Assembly (NCBI RefSeq): GCF_001042475.2
Contig: NZ_LECW02000015.1
Location: forward strand, 124,001 to 188,000
Reading direction: 5' to 3'
DNA length: 64,000 bases
Source of the DNA: Bacillus glycinifermentans
GTDB lineage: Bacteria > Bacillota > Bacilli > Bacillales > Bacillaceae
Shown here: in pieces, positions 26,145 through 35,300 of the stretch
Position numbering within the stretch: position 1 is the first letter of the stretch
How the letters are laid out: every line of letters begins with the position of its first letter
Program-made: the position numbers and the translations under genes
The notes under the pieces: model-generated
Databases searched by the model: none
Told to the model about the DNA's origin: nothing
The model's input: only the letters and a program-made list of their open reading frames with translations

Positions 26145-27326
26145 TTACACGTATAGTACTGGAGCTGATACCTTCATAATCTCGCCATCCCTTATAAAAA
26201 AACGAGGGATGCGGCGGCTTAATGTAGACACGACTTCATAGTTAATCGTATTAAGCATTTCAGCAACTTCATCAACGGAAATCTCGGCTCCCTTTTGCCG
26301 GCCGTAAATCACGACTTCCTCTCCTTGCTTACCTTCACTTTCTCCTAAGCTTACCATTATGAGATCCATTGTTACTCTTCCCACCACCGGCACGCGTCTT
26401 CCGCGATGAAGAACAAACCCGCGATTGGAAAGTGCACGAGAATAGCCGTCAGCATAGCCGATCGGCAGTGTAGCAATGACTTCCCCAGGTTCTGCGATGT
26501 ACGTAGCGCCATAACTTACAGTCCGCGGTTCTGTCAGCATAGTTTTCACATAAGCGATACGCGCCTTTAAACTTAATGCAGGCTCAAGCTTTACGAGGCC
26601 TAGCTGCTTGATATATGCTGAAGGATATAAACCATATAAGCCTATACCTAAACGAATCATATCAGCACTAAACTCCGGGAAAGCGATGGCTGCAGCCGTG
26701 TTGCACATATGCACGGTGGGCAGCTCAATGCCTTGATTTTTTAAAAAGCTGAGAAAACTGATAAATTTATCGTGCTGCAGTTTGGTGAGTGTTGCGTCTG
26801 GTTCATCAGCTGTTGAAAAATGTGTGAAGATCCCTGTCCACTTGAGGAATTTGCTTGCCTTTAGCGCTTTCACTACTGCTAAAAGTTCTTCTTTTGTGCG
26901 TACACCTAATCGGCCCATACCAGTATCCACGTTAATATGAACAGCCAGCCGGTTAGTACTCGCTTCTTTTTCCAAGATCTCGTTAGCTTTTTTAATCCAA
27001 TCAACCTGAAATGCCGATAAAGTTATATTCCAAGCTGCTGACTTTTTCACACAACCAAGGGATGTAAAACCAAGTACAAGGATAGGCGCTGTAATCCCTG
27101 CTTTTCGTAAAACGATTCCTTCCTCCACACTGGCTACAGCAAGCTCACTCGCCCCGTGTTCCAGTGCATGGCGCGCCACTTCTACAGACCCGTGACCATA
27201 AGCGTTCGCTTTTACAACGGCCATAATTTTGCTCTTATTTGGAATATGATGGCGAATCGCTCGTAAATTTTTTTTAATTGCATCAAGATTGACTTCGATC
27301 CAAACTTCTCGGCAAAGCTTATTCAT
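26145..27326 (-). CDS. alr: Alanine racemase, 393 aa
   Basis: PLP-dependent fold III racemase. The PLP lysine is in MAVVKANAYGHG near residue 40 and the second catalytic Tyr in VSYGATYIAEPGE. RLGIGLYGLYPS, THFSTADEPD and GRVTMDLIMV are further family blocks. It converts L- to D-alanine for peptidoglycan. Bacillus usually has a main Alr plus a paralog (YncD in B. subtilis); which this is cannot be told without the rest of the genome. ATG at 27326 is chosen with AGGAAGGAA upstream. It is monocistronic. Confidence 0.93.
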   Translation of the reverse strand: MNKLCREVWIEVNLDAIKKNLRAIRHHIPNKSKIMAVVKANAYGHGSVEVARHALEHGASELAVASVEEGIVLRKAGITAPILVLGFTSLGCVKKSAAWNITLSAFQVDWIKKANEILEKEASTNRLAVHINVDTGMGRLGVRTKEELLAVVKALKASKFLKWTGIFTHFSTADEPDATLTKLQHDKFISFLSFLKNQGIELPTVHMCNTAAAIAFPEFSADMIRLGIGLYGLYPSAYIKQLGLVKLEPALSLKARIAYVKTMLTEPRTVSYGATYIAEPGEVIATLPIGYADGYSRALSNRGFVLHRGRRVPVVGRVTMDLIMVSLGESEGKQGEEVVIYGRQKGAEISVDEVAEMLNTINYEVVSTLSRRIPRFFIRDGEIMKVSAPVLYV

Positions 27327-27745
27327 CAACGATTCCTTCCTTCCTATAAAATAGTAAAACTCACTGACATCAATGGTAGGGTCTCTTTCAATCTAATTTT
27401 TATTCAACTTTAGCTGAAATCATTCAACAGTAAACGAGAGGCTCTCATCAATGCCCGAATATTGACTGACAAGTTTACACTTTATTTTTTTTGCTTCGGG
27501 AAGGAATGTGGTGCAAGATAAGGATTGATTCTGCGGCCTGGAAGGTGACTGAAAAAACATCCGAGCAAATATAATCAGCCTGAGTTGTTGACATTTGGTT
27601 CTACGTTCGTTGTTTATTAGTCTTCATATGAAAATCGCTATAAGGCTGCGGGTAAAGTTCATTGGTACATTCTCTTGTGAATCGCAAGAGTAAATCGAGG
27701 CTGTTCCTGCAAAAACAATCGGGACTTTTCTAAGTCCGTACGCTG
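27327..27745. other. 419-bp intergenic region
   Basis: Upstream region of alr and downstream region of the holin-like gene. No further gene or RNA recognised. Confidence 0.4.
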
Positions 27746-28027
27746 TTATGTCCGGCTGTTGTTCCGAAACGATGTAACCGTTGTTTTTAGTGATGCATAC
27801 GATCCGATAGCGGCATAGCCGTAGAAACCGCCCATAAAGATACCGGCTATGAGGCTGTGCCGATGGCTGATGCAGACAGATATAATCAAGCCGAGGGCCA
27901 GGGCCACTGTCGGCACATACTTTTTTGGAACCTTTAAAAAGATTTTGATGAGCTGTGTCATGAAGATGATAATTGGTACCGCTGTAACAGCATCCCATAC
28001 ATTCGTATGTATAATCGGGAAATCCAT
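27746..28027 (-). CDS. Small membrane protein, holin-like, 93 aa
   Basis: Three hydrophobic segments: AVTAVPIIIFMTQLIKIFL, YVPTVALALGLIISVCIS and LIAGIFMGGFYGYAAIGSYA, with a basic C-terminus. The length and layout resemble small phage-type holins and similar membrane proteins encoded in Bacillus chromosomes, but there is no endolysin or phage gene nearby. GAGGTGG lies upstream of the ATG. Function uncertain. Confidence 0.55.
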   Translation of the reverse strand: MDFPIIHTNVWDAVTAVPIIIFMTQLIKIFLKVPKKYVPTVALALGLIISVCISHRHSLIAGIFMGGFYGYAAIGSYASLKTTVTSFRNNSRT

Positions 28028-28089
28028 AAAAGCACCACCTCACGAAATAGTATCCCTTTTTGAACAGGAAATATTTCAATTTTTCCGCT

Positions 28090-28690
28090 GGGACGGCCGA
28101 CGGTATCCAGATGGGGTGAAGCCTGTGAACGAATATATCAATCTCATTATTCGCTCGGAGCGATTACCGCGAATTTGACTTTCAATTCCAATATTAAAAT
28201 CCACCATCATGTAATCCCTTTTTTTATGTTTGTGGGCGTTATTTTGGCGACAGCACACATTTTGATGTGGAGCCAAAAAAGCCGGACGTTTTTTGCGGGT
28301 GATCCGACAGTGGTGATTCAAAACGGAAAAATTCTCGAAAAAATATGCGCAGCATGCGCTACACCGCCGACTATCTTAATCAGCAGCTCAGGGAAAAAGA
28401 TATTTTCAATATCGAAGAAGTGCACTTTGCCATTATCGAGATTAACGGGGAATTAACCGTACTAAAAAACCGTAGTTCCGGCAGGTGACAAAGCAGGATT
28501 TATGGCTTGCGGCTGTACCAGAATCGAAGCTTCCAAGCGAATTGATCATGGAAGGACAATATGAAAGAAAATCAGCTTACCAAATCATCTGCTCATGTCT
28601 GAACTGCAAAAACAATACGCTACATTGGAAGAAGTATTTTACGCAGTAAAAGTTTATATCGATACATACAAAGACCATATCCATAAAGAA
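28090..28690 (+). pseudogene. Frameshifted DUF421 (YetF-like) membrane protein remnant
   Basis: Shifted frames together read HYSLGAITANLTFNSN, then FMFVGVILATAHILMWSQKS with FFAGDPTVVIQNGKILEKN, then MRSMRYTADYLNQQLREKD with FNIEEVHFAIIEINGELTVL, and a later KQDLWLAAVPESKLPSELIM. This is the order of a DUF421 protein (membrane helices then the YetF-type soluble domain). At least three frameshifts or stops make it non-functional. The N-terminal helices are incomplete. Confidence 0.7.
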
Positions 28691-28865
28691 TAGGGTTACA
28701 TCTCTAGCTGGGTTTCTTTCGGCCCGATACGGTCATCATTATGGTAAAATGGTATTCGTGTGAAAAAAAGCAAATGAATGAGTCGGCGGAGAATATCATG
28801 TCTTCCGCCGATTCACCGTTTCACTGAATATGCCGAAAGGTCTGTTTAGAAAGGATTGAATCACA

Positions 28866-29540
28866 TTGAAAGCTGCGTATTATCGCTACATCATGCTTTT
28901 GCTTCTCTGTTTGATCGCAGGGATTGTAGATGTAATAGGGTACTTAAGCATCGGCCGCGTCTTTACCGCCAACATGACGGGGAATATCGTACTGCTCGGA
29001 TTGGCCCTCGGAAACTCTCTCCAAAAAACCGCCATGTATTCTCTCATCGCATTGCTCGGTTTCATACTCGGCGTGATCATTGCGTCTTTGATTGTCGGAA
29101 AACAGGAAAAATCCTTCTGGCCGTCATCCGTAACGACAGCGCTTATTGTCGAGGGGGGCGTTTTGCTTCTGTTTGCATGTCTGTCATCACTGCAAACGTC
29201 AGCGTATATATTGATTATACTGCTCAGCATTGCGATGGGGCTTCAGACAACTGCGGCTAGAAAGCTCGGTATCGCCGGTATTTCGACAACCGTCTTAACC
29301 GGGACGCTTGCCAACTTTTTCGAAGATATAAGCGGGCGGTTTTTTAGCAAAAAAAAGCAAAACATCGTACATACAGATGCACTGCTCCGCGCTTTAACGA
29401 TCGTGCTGTATTGTCTCGGAGCCGTCATTGCTGCTGTTGCCGAACCGGCTTATTCATTTGCGGTGGTATGGATTCCGATTGTCATCATTCTCTGGATCGT
29501 TGTCACAGCGGGAATCAAGTTTAAAGGGATTGGAAAATGA
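28866..29540 (+). CDS. YoaK/DUF1275-family membrane protein, 224 aa
   Basis: Six predicted membrane segments with the family signature CLIAGIVDVIGYLSIGRVFT followed by ANMTGN. A second block, AMGLQTTAARKLGIAGIST followed by TVLTGTL, is the matching half-repeat. Length is normal. Transport function is suspected for the family but no substrate is known. Start is a TTG behind GAAAGGA. A terminator follows at 29576. Confidence 0.85.
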   Translation: MKAAYYRYIMLLLLCLIAGIVDVIGYLSIGRVFTANMTGNIVLLGLALGNSLQKTAMYSLIALLGFILGVIIASLIVGKQEKSFWPSSVTTALIVEGGVLLLFACLSSLQTSAYILIILLSIAMGLQTTAARKLGIAGISTTVLTGTLANFFEDISGRFFSKKKQNIVHTDALLRALTIVLYCLGAVIAAVAEPAYSFAVVWIPIVIILWIVVTAGIKFKGIGK

Positions 29541-29575
29541 ACATGCTTTGTACGGGATGAAGCCGGCCGAAGTTG

Positions 29576-29617
29576 CCCCGAAAAGCAACACCAAGAGGGA
29601 AGGGGTTTTTCGGGGCT
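29576..29617 (+). terminator. Terminator after the YoaK-family gene
   Basis: GCCCCGAAAA pairs with TTTTTCGGGGC around a loop of about 20 bases. Confidence 0.6.
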
Positions 29618-29802
29618 TTACAGTTAGATATCTTAATCGGTGTTCTACAATTTAAAAATGACACAACATTACCGGTTTTAGAAACGCATACTTTTTGATT
29701 ATCGAATGTAATGGGGGCCTTGTTGTGCTTGTCATCTTTTATGCCTCAATATCAAGCCGAAAGCGTTGAGCAACACATTGACATCATTCGTTTATTAAAG
29801 GC

Positions 29803-30144
29803 CTATTCCTGTATCACCGCCAATTCTCCGGTACCGTAAATAAGTGTGACGGTCTTCCCGTTTTTTTCGTACGTTCCCGCCAGGCCCGTTTGTTCCAGAT
29901 GATGCCAGCCCTGCTCCGCGATTTTCATCAGGTAAACCGGGCTCGGACCGTTTTCTTCTTTAGCGGGGTAGTAGGTGTATGTGACCGCTTTTTTCCCCTT
30001 CTCGTATTCGTTCGTTTCCTTGATTTTGGCGAATAATGGTACGGGGAATGCCGATTCGGCGGCGGAACTTTTAAACCCGTAAAATAGAAACAATCCGAGC
30101 GATAATAATATAAACATCCACAAAAACAACGTTTTTTTCATCAT
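29803..30144 (-). CDS. Hypothetical secreted or membrane-anchored protein, 113 aa
   Basis: N-terminal hydrophobic segment (TLFLWMFILLSLGLFLFYGF) then SSAAES, which may be a signal peptide or an uncleaved anchor. The rest is a small mixed domain with YTYYPAKEENGPSP and AEQGWHHLEQTGL. No family recognised. The ATG at 30144 follows GGAG by five bases; the longer frame to 30162 is less likely. It is divergent from the Tet(L)-like transporter region. Confidence 0.6.
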   Translation of the reverse strand: MMKKTLFLWMFILLSLGLFLFYGFKSSAAESAFPVPLFAKIKETNEYEKGKKAVTYTYYPAKEENGPSPVYLMKIAEQGWHHLEQTGLAGTYEKNGKTVTLIYGTGELAVIQE

Positions 30145-30251
30145 TCTATCTCCTTCCATCATACATAGTCGAAAGAATAGAAATAAAGATACATAGATGC
30201 GATTTTTGATTTGGTATATAATGAGAACATCATAAATAAGGAGGCGTTTTT

Positions 30252-30425
30252 ATGAAGTGCAGAAAAACAATCGGGGTACAAATTAAGGGGGGGAAGCGCA
30301 TCATCTGCCCTATAAACTGCGTGATTCCCCCTGACATGCGGGGGTATCATTTTGGTGGAAAAAGAATTATATTCAGAGACGGAAAAATCTGTTCATCAGC
30401 GAAAATCAGCGTTTGGCTGGCTTAG
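30252..30425 (+). CDS. tetL-style leader ORF upstream of and overlapping the efflux gene, 57 codons
   Basis: Opens behind AAGGAGG and begins MKCRKTIGVQIKGG, resembling the MKCxKxxxVQLKEG opening of the tet(L) leader peptide. Unlike the ~20-residue tetL leader it does not stop early; it overlaps the first 74 bases of the transporter in another frame. Within it lie two mutually exclusive hairpins. A role in translational control of the transporter is inferred. Confidence 0.55.
   Translation: MKCRKTIGVQIKGGKRIICPINCVIPPDMRGYHFGGKRIIFRDGKICSSAKISVWLA
30286..30346 (+). promoter_or_regulatory. Candidate translational attenuator: two competing RNA stems, one sequestering the ribosome site
   Basis: TTCCCCC (30325-30331) can pair either with the upstream GGGGGAA (30289-30295) or with the downstream GGGGG (30340-30344) in CCCCCTGACATGCGGGGG. 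The second stem buries the only G-rich ribosome site before the transporter start at 30352. Ribosomes on the leader ORF would decide which forms. The direction of control is not determined. Confidence 0.5.
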
Positions 30426-31737
30426 CTTTGTCGCGTTTTTCAGCGTCATGAACGAGACCGTATTTAATGTCGCATTGCCCGACATTGCAGCGGATTTTGG
30501 CGTGCCGCCGTCCGCGGCCGGCTGGGTGAATACAAGCTTCATCCTTTCGTTTGCCGTCGGCTCGATCATTTACAGCAGAATTTCCGATATGTACGGTTTA
30601 AAAAGGCCGCTTCTCATCGGCCTCATGATATATGGAGCAGGCTCCTTATTTGGCATGCTTGCACACGCTTATTTTCCGGCCGTCATTTTCGCGCGCTTTT
30701 TGCAGGGCGCCGGCGCATCGGCCGTGCCTGCGCTGATCATGGTGATGATCACGCGCTTTGTCCGTTCAGAAGACCGCGGAAAAGCGTTTGGAATCGTCGG
30801 TTCATTGGTGGCGGCGGGGGAAGGCGTCGGTCCGGCGATTGGGGGAGTGATCGTCCATTATATTCATTGGTCATTTCTCTTTCTCCCGCCGATGGCAGTG
30901 CTTTTGTCAGTTCCTTACTTTTCTGGGCGGCTTACTGACGAAGCGGTCTCAAAGCGAAGCATGGACGTTCTGGGGGTATGCCTGCTTTCGCTCGGCATTG
31001 TGATGTTTGCGTTGTTTACCGCACAATACCGAATGCTCTATATCACGGCGGGCATCTTGGCATTGAGCGGATTTGCCCTTCACATCCGCCGTGTAAAACA
31101 TCCTTTTATCGAGCCGTCATTATTCTCAAATCGAACGTTTGTCATAATCGTTTTGTCAGGATGCCTGTTATTGGGAACCGTTGCCGGGTTTATCTCAATG
31201 GTGCCTTATATGATGAGAGCCGTATACCATATGAGTGCCGATACGATTGGAGGCGGAATTATATTTCCCGGAACGATCGGCGTCATCTTTTTCGGTTTCT
31301 TGAGCGGCGCATTGGTGGATCGGTTCGGCAATCGTCGGGTGTTTTCTCTCGGATTAACACTCATTGCCGCAAGCTTTGTCGCCGCATCGCAAATCGGCGA
31401 TCGGGCGCCCTGGGTCATGACTGCGCTGCTTGTGTCCACGTTTTGCGGCCTCTCGTTTATCAAAACGGTGATTTCCAACAGTGCTTCAAAAACCTTGAAG
31501 GAAGAGGAAGCCGGGGCAGGCATGGGAATCCTGAGTTTCGCCTGCTTTCTATCTGAAGGAATCGGCATCGCCTTTGTCGGCGGCCTGCTGACAATTCCGG
31601 AGTTTGACATTCCGTTCCTTCCGGCAATGGGACATGAAAAGGCAGTAAAGTTCAGTTATATGCTGTTTCTTTTCACAGCTTTTGCTCTGGCAGGCGGCTT
31701 GCTGTATGTACTGACTGGCAGACGGAAAAAACGTTAA
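30352..31737 (+). CDS. Tet(K)/Tet(L)-like MFS drug/proton antiporter, 461 aa
   Basis: A 14-helix (DHA2-type) transporter with the Tet(L) block order: SFVAFFSVMNETVFNVALPDI, WVNTSFILSFAVGSIIYSRISD, FARFLQGAGASAVPALIM (motif C region GEGVGPAIGGVIVHYIHW follows), VAGFISMVPYMMRAVYH, and IKTVISNSASKTLKEEEAGA with FLSEGIG near the end. Family members export tetracycline-metal complexes and can exchange Na+/K+ for protons. True tetracycline resistance is not proven by similarity. Start is TTG 30352 or GTG 30355, behind a GGGGG that can be sequestered by RNA structure. It lies directly upstream of the lipopeptide operon but has its own terminator. Confidence 0.8.
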   Translation: MVEKELYSETEKSVHQRKSAFGWLSFVAFFSVMNETVFNVALPDIAADFGVPPSAAGWVNTSFILSFAVGSIIYSRISDMYGLKRPLLIGLMIYGAGSLFGMLAHAYFPAVIFARFLQGAGASAVPALIMVMITRFVRSEDRGKAFGIVGSLVAAGEGVGPAIGGVIVHYIHWSFLFLPPMAVLLSVPYFSGRLTDEAVSKRSMDVLGVCLLSLGIVMFALFTAQYRMLYITAGILALSGFALHIRRVKHPFIEPSLFSNRTFVIIVLSGCLLLGTVAGFISMVPYMMRAVYHMSADTIGGGIIFPGTIGVIFFGFLSGALVDRFGNRRVFSLGLTLIAASFVAASQIGDRAPWVMTALLVSTFCGLSFIKTVISNSASKTLKEEEAGAGMGILSFACFLSEGIGIAFVGGLLTIPEFDIPFLPAMGHEKAVKFSYMLFLFTAFALAGGLLYVLTGRRKKR

Positions 31738-31748
31738 ATTTCCGCTTG

Positions 31749-31787
31749 AGCGGCTGGGTATGCGACATGACCCGGCCGCTTTTTTTG
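31749..31787 (+). terminator. Terminator after the MFS gene
   Basis: AGCGGCTGGGT pairs with ACCCGGCCGCT and is followed by TTTTTTT. It separates the transporter from the synthetase operon. Confidence 0.8.
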
Positions 31788-31953
31788 CGTGCTTTTAAAG
31801 GTGCAGTTTCATTGAAAAGAAAAATCGGTAAATGTACGGCTTTCTTTTTGAAGAGCCGCTTGTTTTGTGGATGAAAATTTCATGAAGACTGGTTGAAAAT
31901 TGGGACAAATTGTGTATTTTATTTTAAACTTTGTAAATAACATACAATTATCG

Positions 31954-31982
31954 TTTACAACATCATCCAAACGAGGTATATT
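31954..31982 (+). promoter_or_regulatory. Sigma-A type promoter for the lipopeptide synthetase operon
   Basis: TTTACA, a 17-base spacer and TATATT match the vegetative consensus well. The upstream sequence is very AT-rich (31900-31950), as in UP elements. The first subunit starts at 32376, giving an untranslated leader of nearly 390 bases. Confidence 0.65.
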
Positions 31983-31989
31983 ATGATTG

Positions 31990-32375
31990 TGATGCCGTCA
32001 GATCACAACAAAATCTGACAGGGAGTGACACTATCTATTCCAAACTTGCTTAAGTTAGGAACATCACAATCTGCTTTTGCGGTAAGCAGACAAGCAAAAG
32101 TTTCACATTCTAAGAAAGGATATGGAGCACATTTTATATTTTTGTAATCGAAATGGTTTCATCTTAAGAGTATAATTTTTAAAGCAAAGCACAGGAGCGC
32201 TACGGGAACTGGGAACAATCTGGGGTTTCATTAAGCAATCCAGTGCCCATGTTTGGAAGCCCTTGACTGAATGTAACGATCTGGATGAGTTTACATACGG
32301 CCGGAACGGCTCCTGAGCAAACAATCATTGAAATATGATCTGTATCATCCTCTTATCTGAAATGGAGGGAGTCTA
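31990..32375 (+). other. Long 5' leader of the synthetase operon
   Basis: About 386 bases with no supported gene. A GTCAGAT / ATCTGAC hairpin lies at about 31998-32020. The ribosome site GGAGGG precedes the TTG start at 32376 by seven bases. Confidence 0.45.
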
Positions 32376-35300
32376 TTGGTAGACAAAACCTACGCATTAA
32401 CTCATGCTCAACGGAGAGTTTGGTTTACTGAACTGCTTGATCCGGGTACAAGTATCTGCAATCTTGCTGCATGTGTAAAATTCAGGGGCGAAATCGATCC
32501 GGAGATCCTGCAGCGTGCACTGGACTTTTCATTTTCCCGTAATGTTTCGCTTCAATTGCAGCTGACGGAGGGGAACGGACCCGAGCCTGAGCTGTATCTT
32601 GCTGAACATCGGCCGGTTTCCTTGGAGATAATTGATTTTACCAATTCCGGCATTGATGAACGGGACAAATGGATTGAAGCTCAGACTTATATACCGTTTA
32701 AGTTGTTTCATTCGCCTCTTTATCAAGCCTTTCTGCTAAAGATTTCAAAAGAAGAAGTTTGGCTTTATGCAAAATTTCACCATATTATCATGGACGGCAT
32801 TTCACTTAACCTGCTCGGCAATCAGCTCATTGACATATATCAAAAAATAATGCGGGATGAGCCTTTGCCTGAACATGATGGACCTTCTTACCTAACCTAT
32901 ATGGAAAAAGAACAACAATACCTGCAATCTTCCCGTTTTGAAAAAGATCGTTTATTTTGGACTGAAAAATTCGATTCAATTCCAGAACACCCAACACTGA
33001 CCGAACACTCCCCAGGCAAACGACAAAGTACCGCCGCTTCAAGAGACACGATTACACTTTCTCACTCTCTGGAAAAATCGATTCGACGTTTTTGTGAACA
33101 CCACCAGGTCAGTATCCTATCTCTATTTATGGCTTCGTTATACATATTGATCAGCAGGCTGACATCAAAAAAAGATATTGCGATCGGCACCTATTATGGA
33201 AACCGCGGCTCCAGACTGGAAAAAGACATGCTCGGTATGTTTGTCAGCACACTGCCGGTCAGAATGATGACAGATCCTGATTCTGATTTTATTTCTTTCG
33301 TCCACAGTGTGGGAAAAGAGCAGCTTTCTGTCATGCGTCATCAAAAATACCCTTACAATCTGCTGGTGAATCAGTTGCGGCATGCACACCATGATCTGCA
33401 AAATTTGATCGGCATTTCAATGCAGTATCAGCCGCTTCAATGGAAGCAGGCTGACGGCTTCGATTATGAGACAGCCCTGTACTTCAGCGGACATACTGCG
33501 AATGAGCTTTCCGTTTCAATTAAAGAACGTATCGATACCGGCATGATTCAGTTAAATTTCGATTATCAAACCGCTTTGTTTACTCAATATGAAGTGAAAC
33601 GGATTCAAACCCATCTTTTGACCATTGTAGAAAAAGCGATTGCCGATCCAAAACAGCTGATTCGAAACATTGATATGGTTGATTCGAAAGAGAAGGACAA
33701 GATTTTGTTTACATTTAACAAAACTGAGACTTTAGAACCATTGGCGCCGACGCTTCATGCCTTGTTTACCCGCCGCGCGGCTCTTTCGCCGCACCTTCCG
33801 GCGCTCCGTTTTTCCGGCGGCATCATAACGTACGGAGAGCTCGATCAGTACACAAACAGGCTCGCTATACAGCTGAAGAAAAAAGGCGCAGAAGAGGGAA
33901 GCGTCATCGGCGTGCTTGCTGAACGCTCGCCTGAGATGGTGATTTCTGTGCTGGCCGTTTTGAAAGCCGGCGGAGCTTACGTGCCACTTGATCCCGCGTA
34001 TCCTGAAGAACGGCTCGGCTTCATGCTGCACGACAGCGGCGCCAAACTTCTTATCGTCCAGCCCGGTTTATCGGTGCCGGGATTTTCCGGTGAGACGATG
34101 GAGGTTGACCTTGCTGCTCTTACGGAGGAGACATCGGAAACAGAGCCGTTATCGGTTGATATAGACGGCGGATCGCTCGCCTATATCATTTATACGTCGG
34201 GTTCGACCGGACGACCGAAGGGCGTCGCGGTGGAGCACCGCCAGGCTGTAGCCTTTTTATCGGGTATGCAGGAACAGTTTCCGTTAAGCGAAGATGATGT
34301 GATCGTACTGAAATCATCCTTTTCTTTTGACGCTTCGATCTGGCAGCTATTTTGGTGGGCAATCCCAGGCGCTTCCGTATATTTACTTCCGCCAGGGTGG
34401 GAAAAGGACCCCGCTTTGATGGCAGAAACATTCACAGCCGAAGGGGTAACGACGGCACATTTTATTCCGGCGATGGTCAACAGCTTTTTAGAGCGGCTGG
34501 AGATGGAAACAGAAGAGAAAAGGACAAGCCTTTCGAACACATTGAAGCGTGTATTCGCCGGAGGTGAAGCGCTTGCGCCCCAGACTGCGGCCCGGTTTGC
34601 CCGGTTATTGCCGGAGACGGCGCTTATCCACGGCTACGGGCCGACAGAAGCCACGATCGATGCGGCATTTCATGTGTACGACGCCAGGAAGGACAGCGAA
34701 CGGACGCGCCTTCCGATCGGAAAACCTGTACCGGGTGCCCGCCTTTATGTGTTAGACGATCAGCGGGCTGTTCAGCCTGTGGGTGTGGCCGGAGAGCTGT
34801 ATATCGCAGGCTCGGGCGTCTCGAGGGGGTACGTGAATCGCCCGGAGCTGACGGAAGAACGGTTTCTCGATGATCCGTTTTATCCGGGTGAACGAATGTA
34901 TCGAACCGGGGATCTGGCACGCTGGCTGCCGGACGGTCACGTTGAATGGCTCGGCCGCCTGGACAGCCAGGTGAAAATCCGCGGCTACCGGATCGAACCG
35001 GGGGAAATCGAGGCGGCGATCCGGCACATCGAAGGTGTACGGGAGGCAGCGGTTGCCGCCCGGACTGAGAACGGGGAAACCGGGCTTGTCGCCTATATTG
35101 AAGGACAAAATCAGCAGACTGTGCGGACGGAGCTGGCAAAACGGCTGCCGGCTTACATGATGCCATCTCATGTCATCGAAATGAAACAATGGCCGGTCAC
35201 CCCGAGCGGAAAGCTCGACCGAAAAGCGCTGCCAGCTCCTGACGGAGCGGCTGACCGGGGCGCATACGCTTCGCCGAGAAATATGACCGAAATGAAGCTT

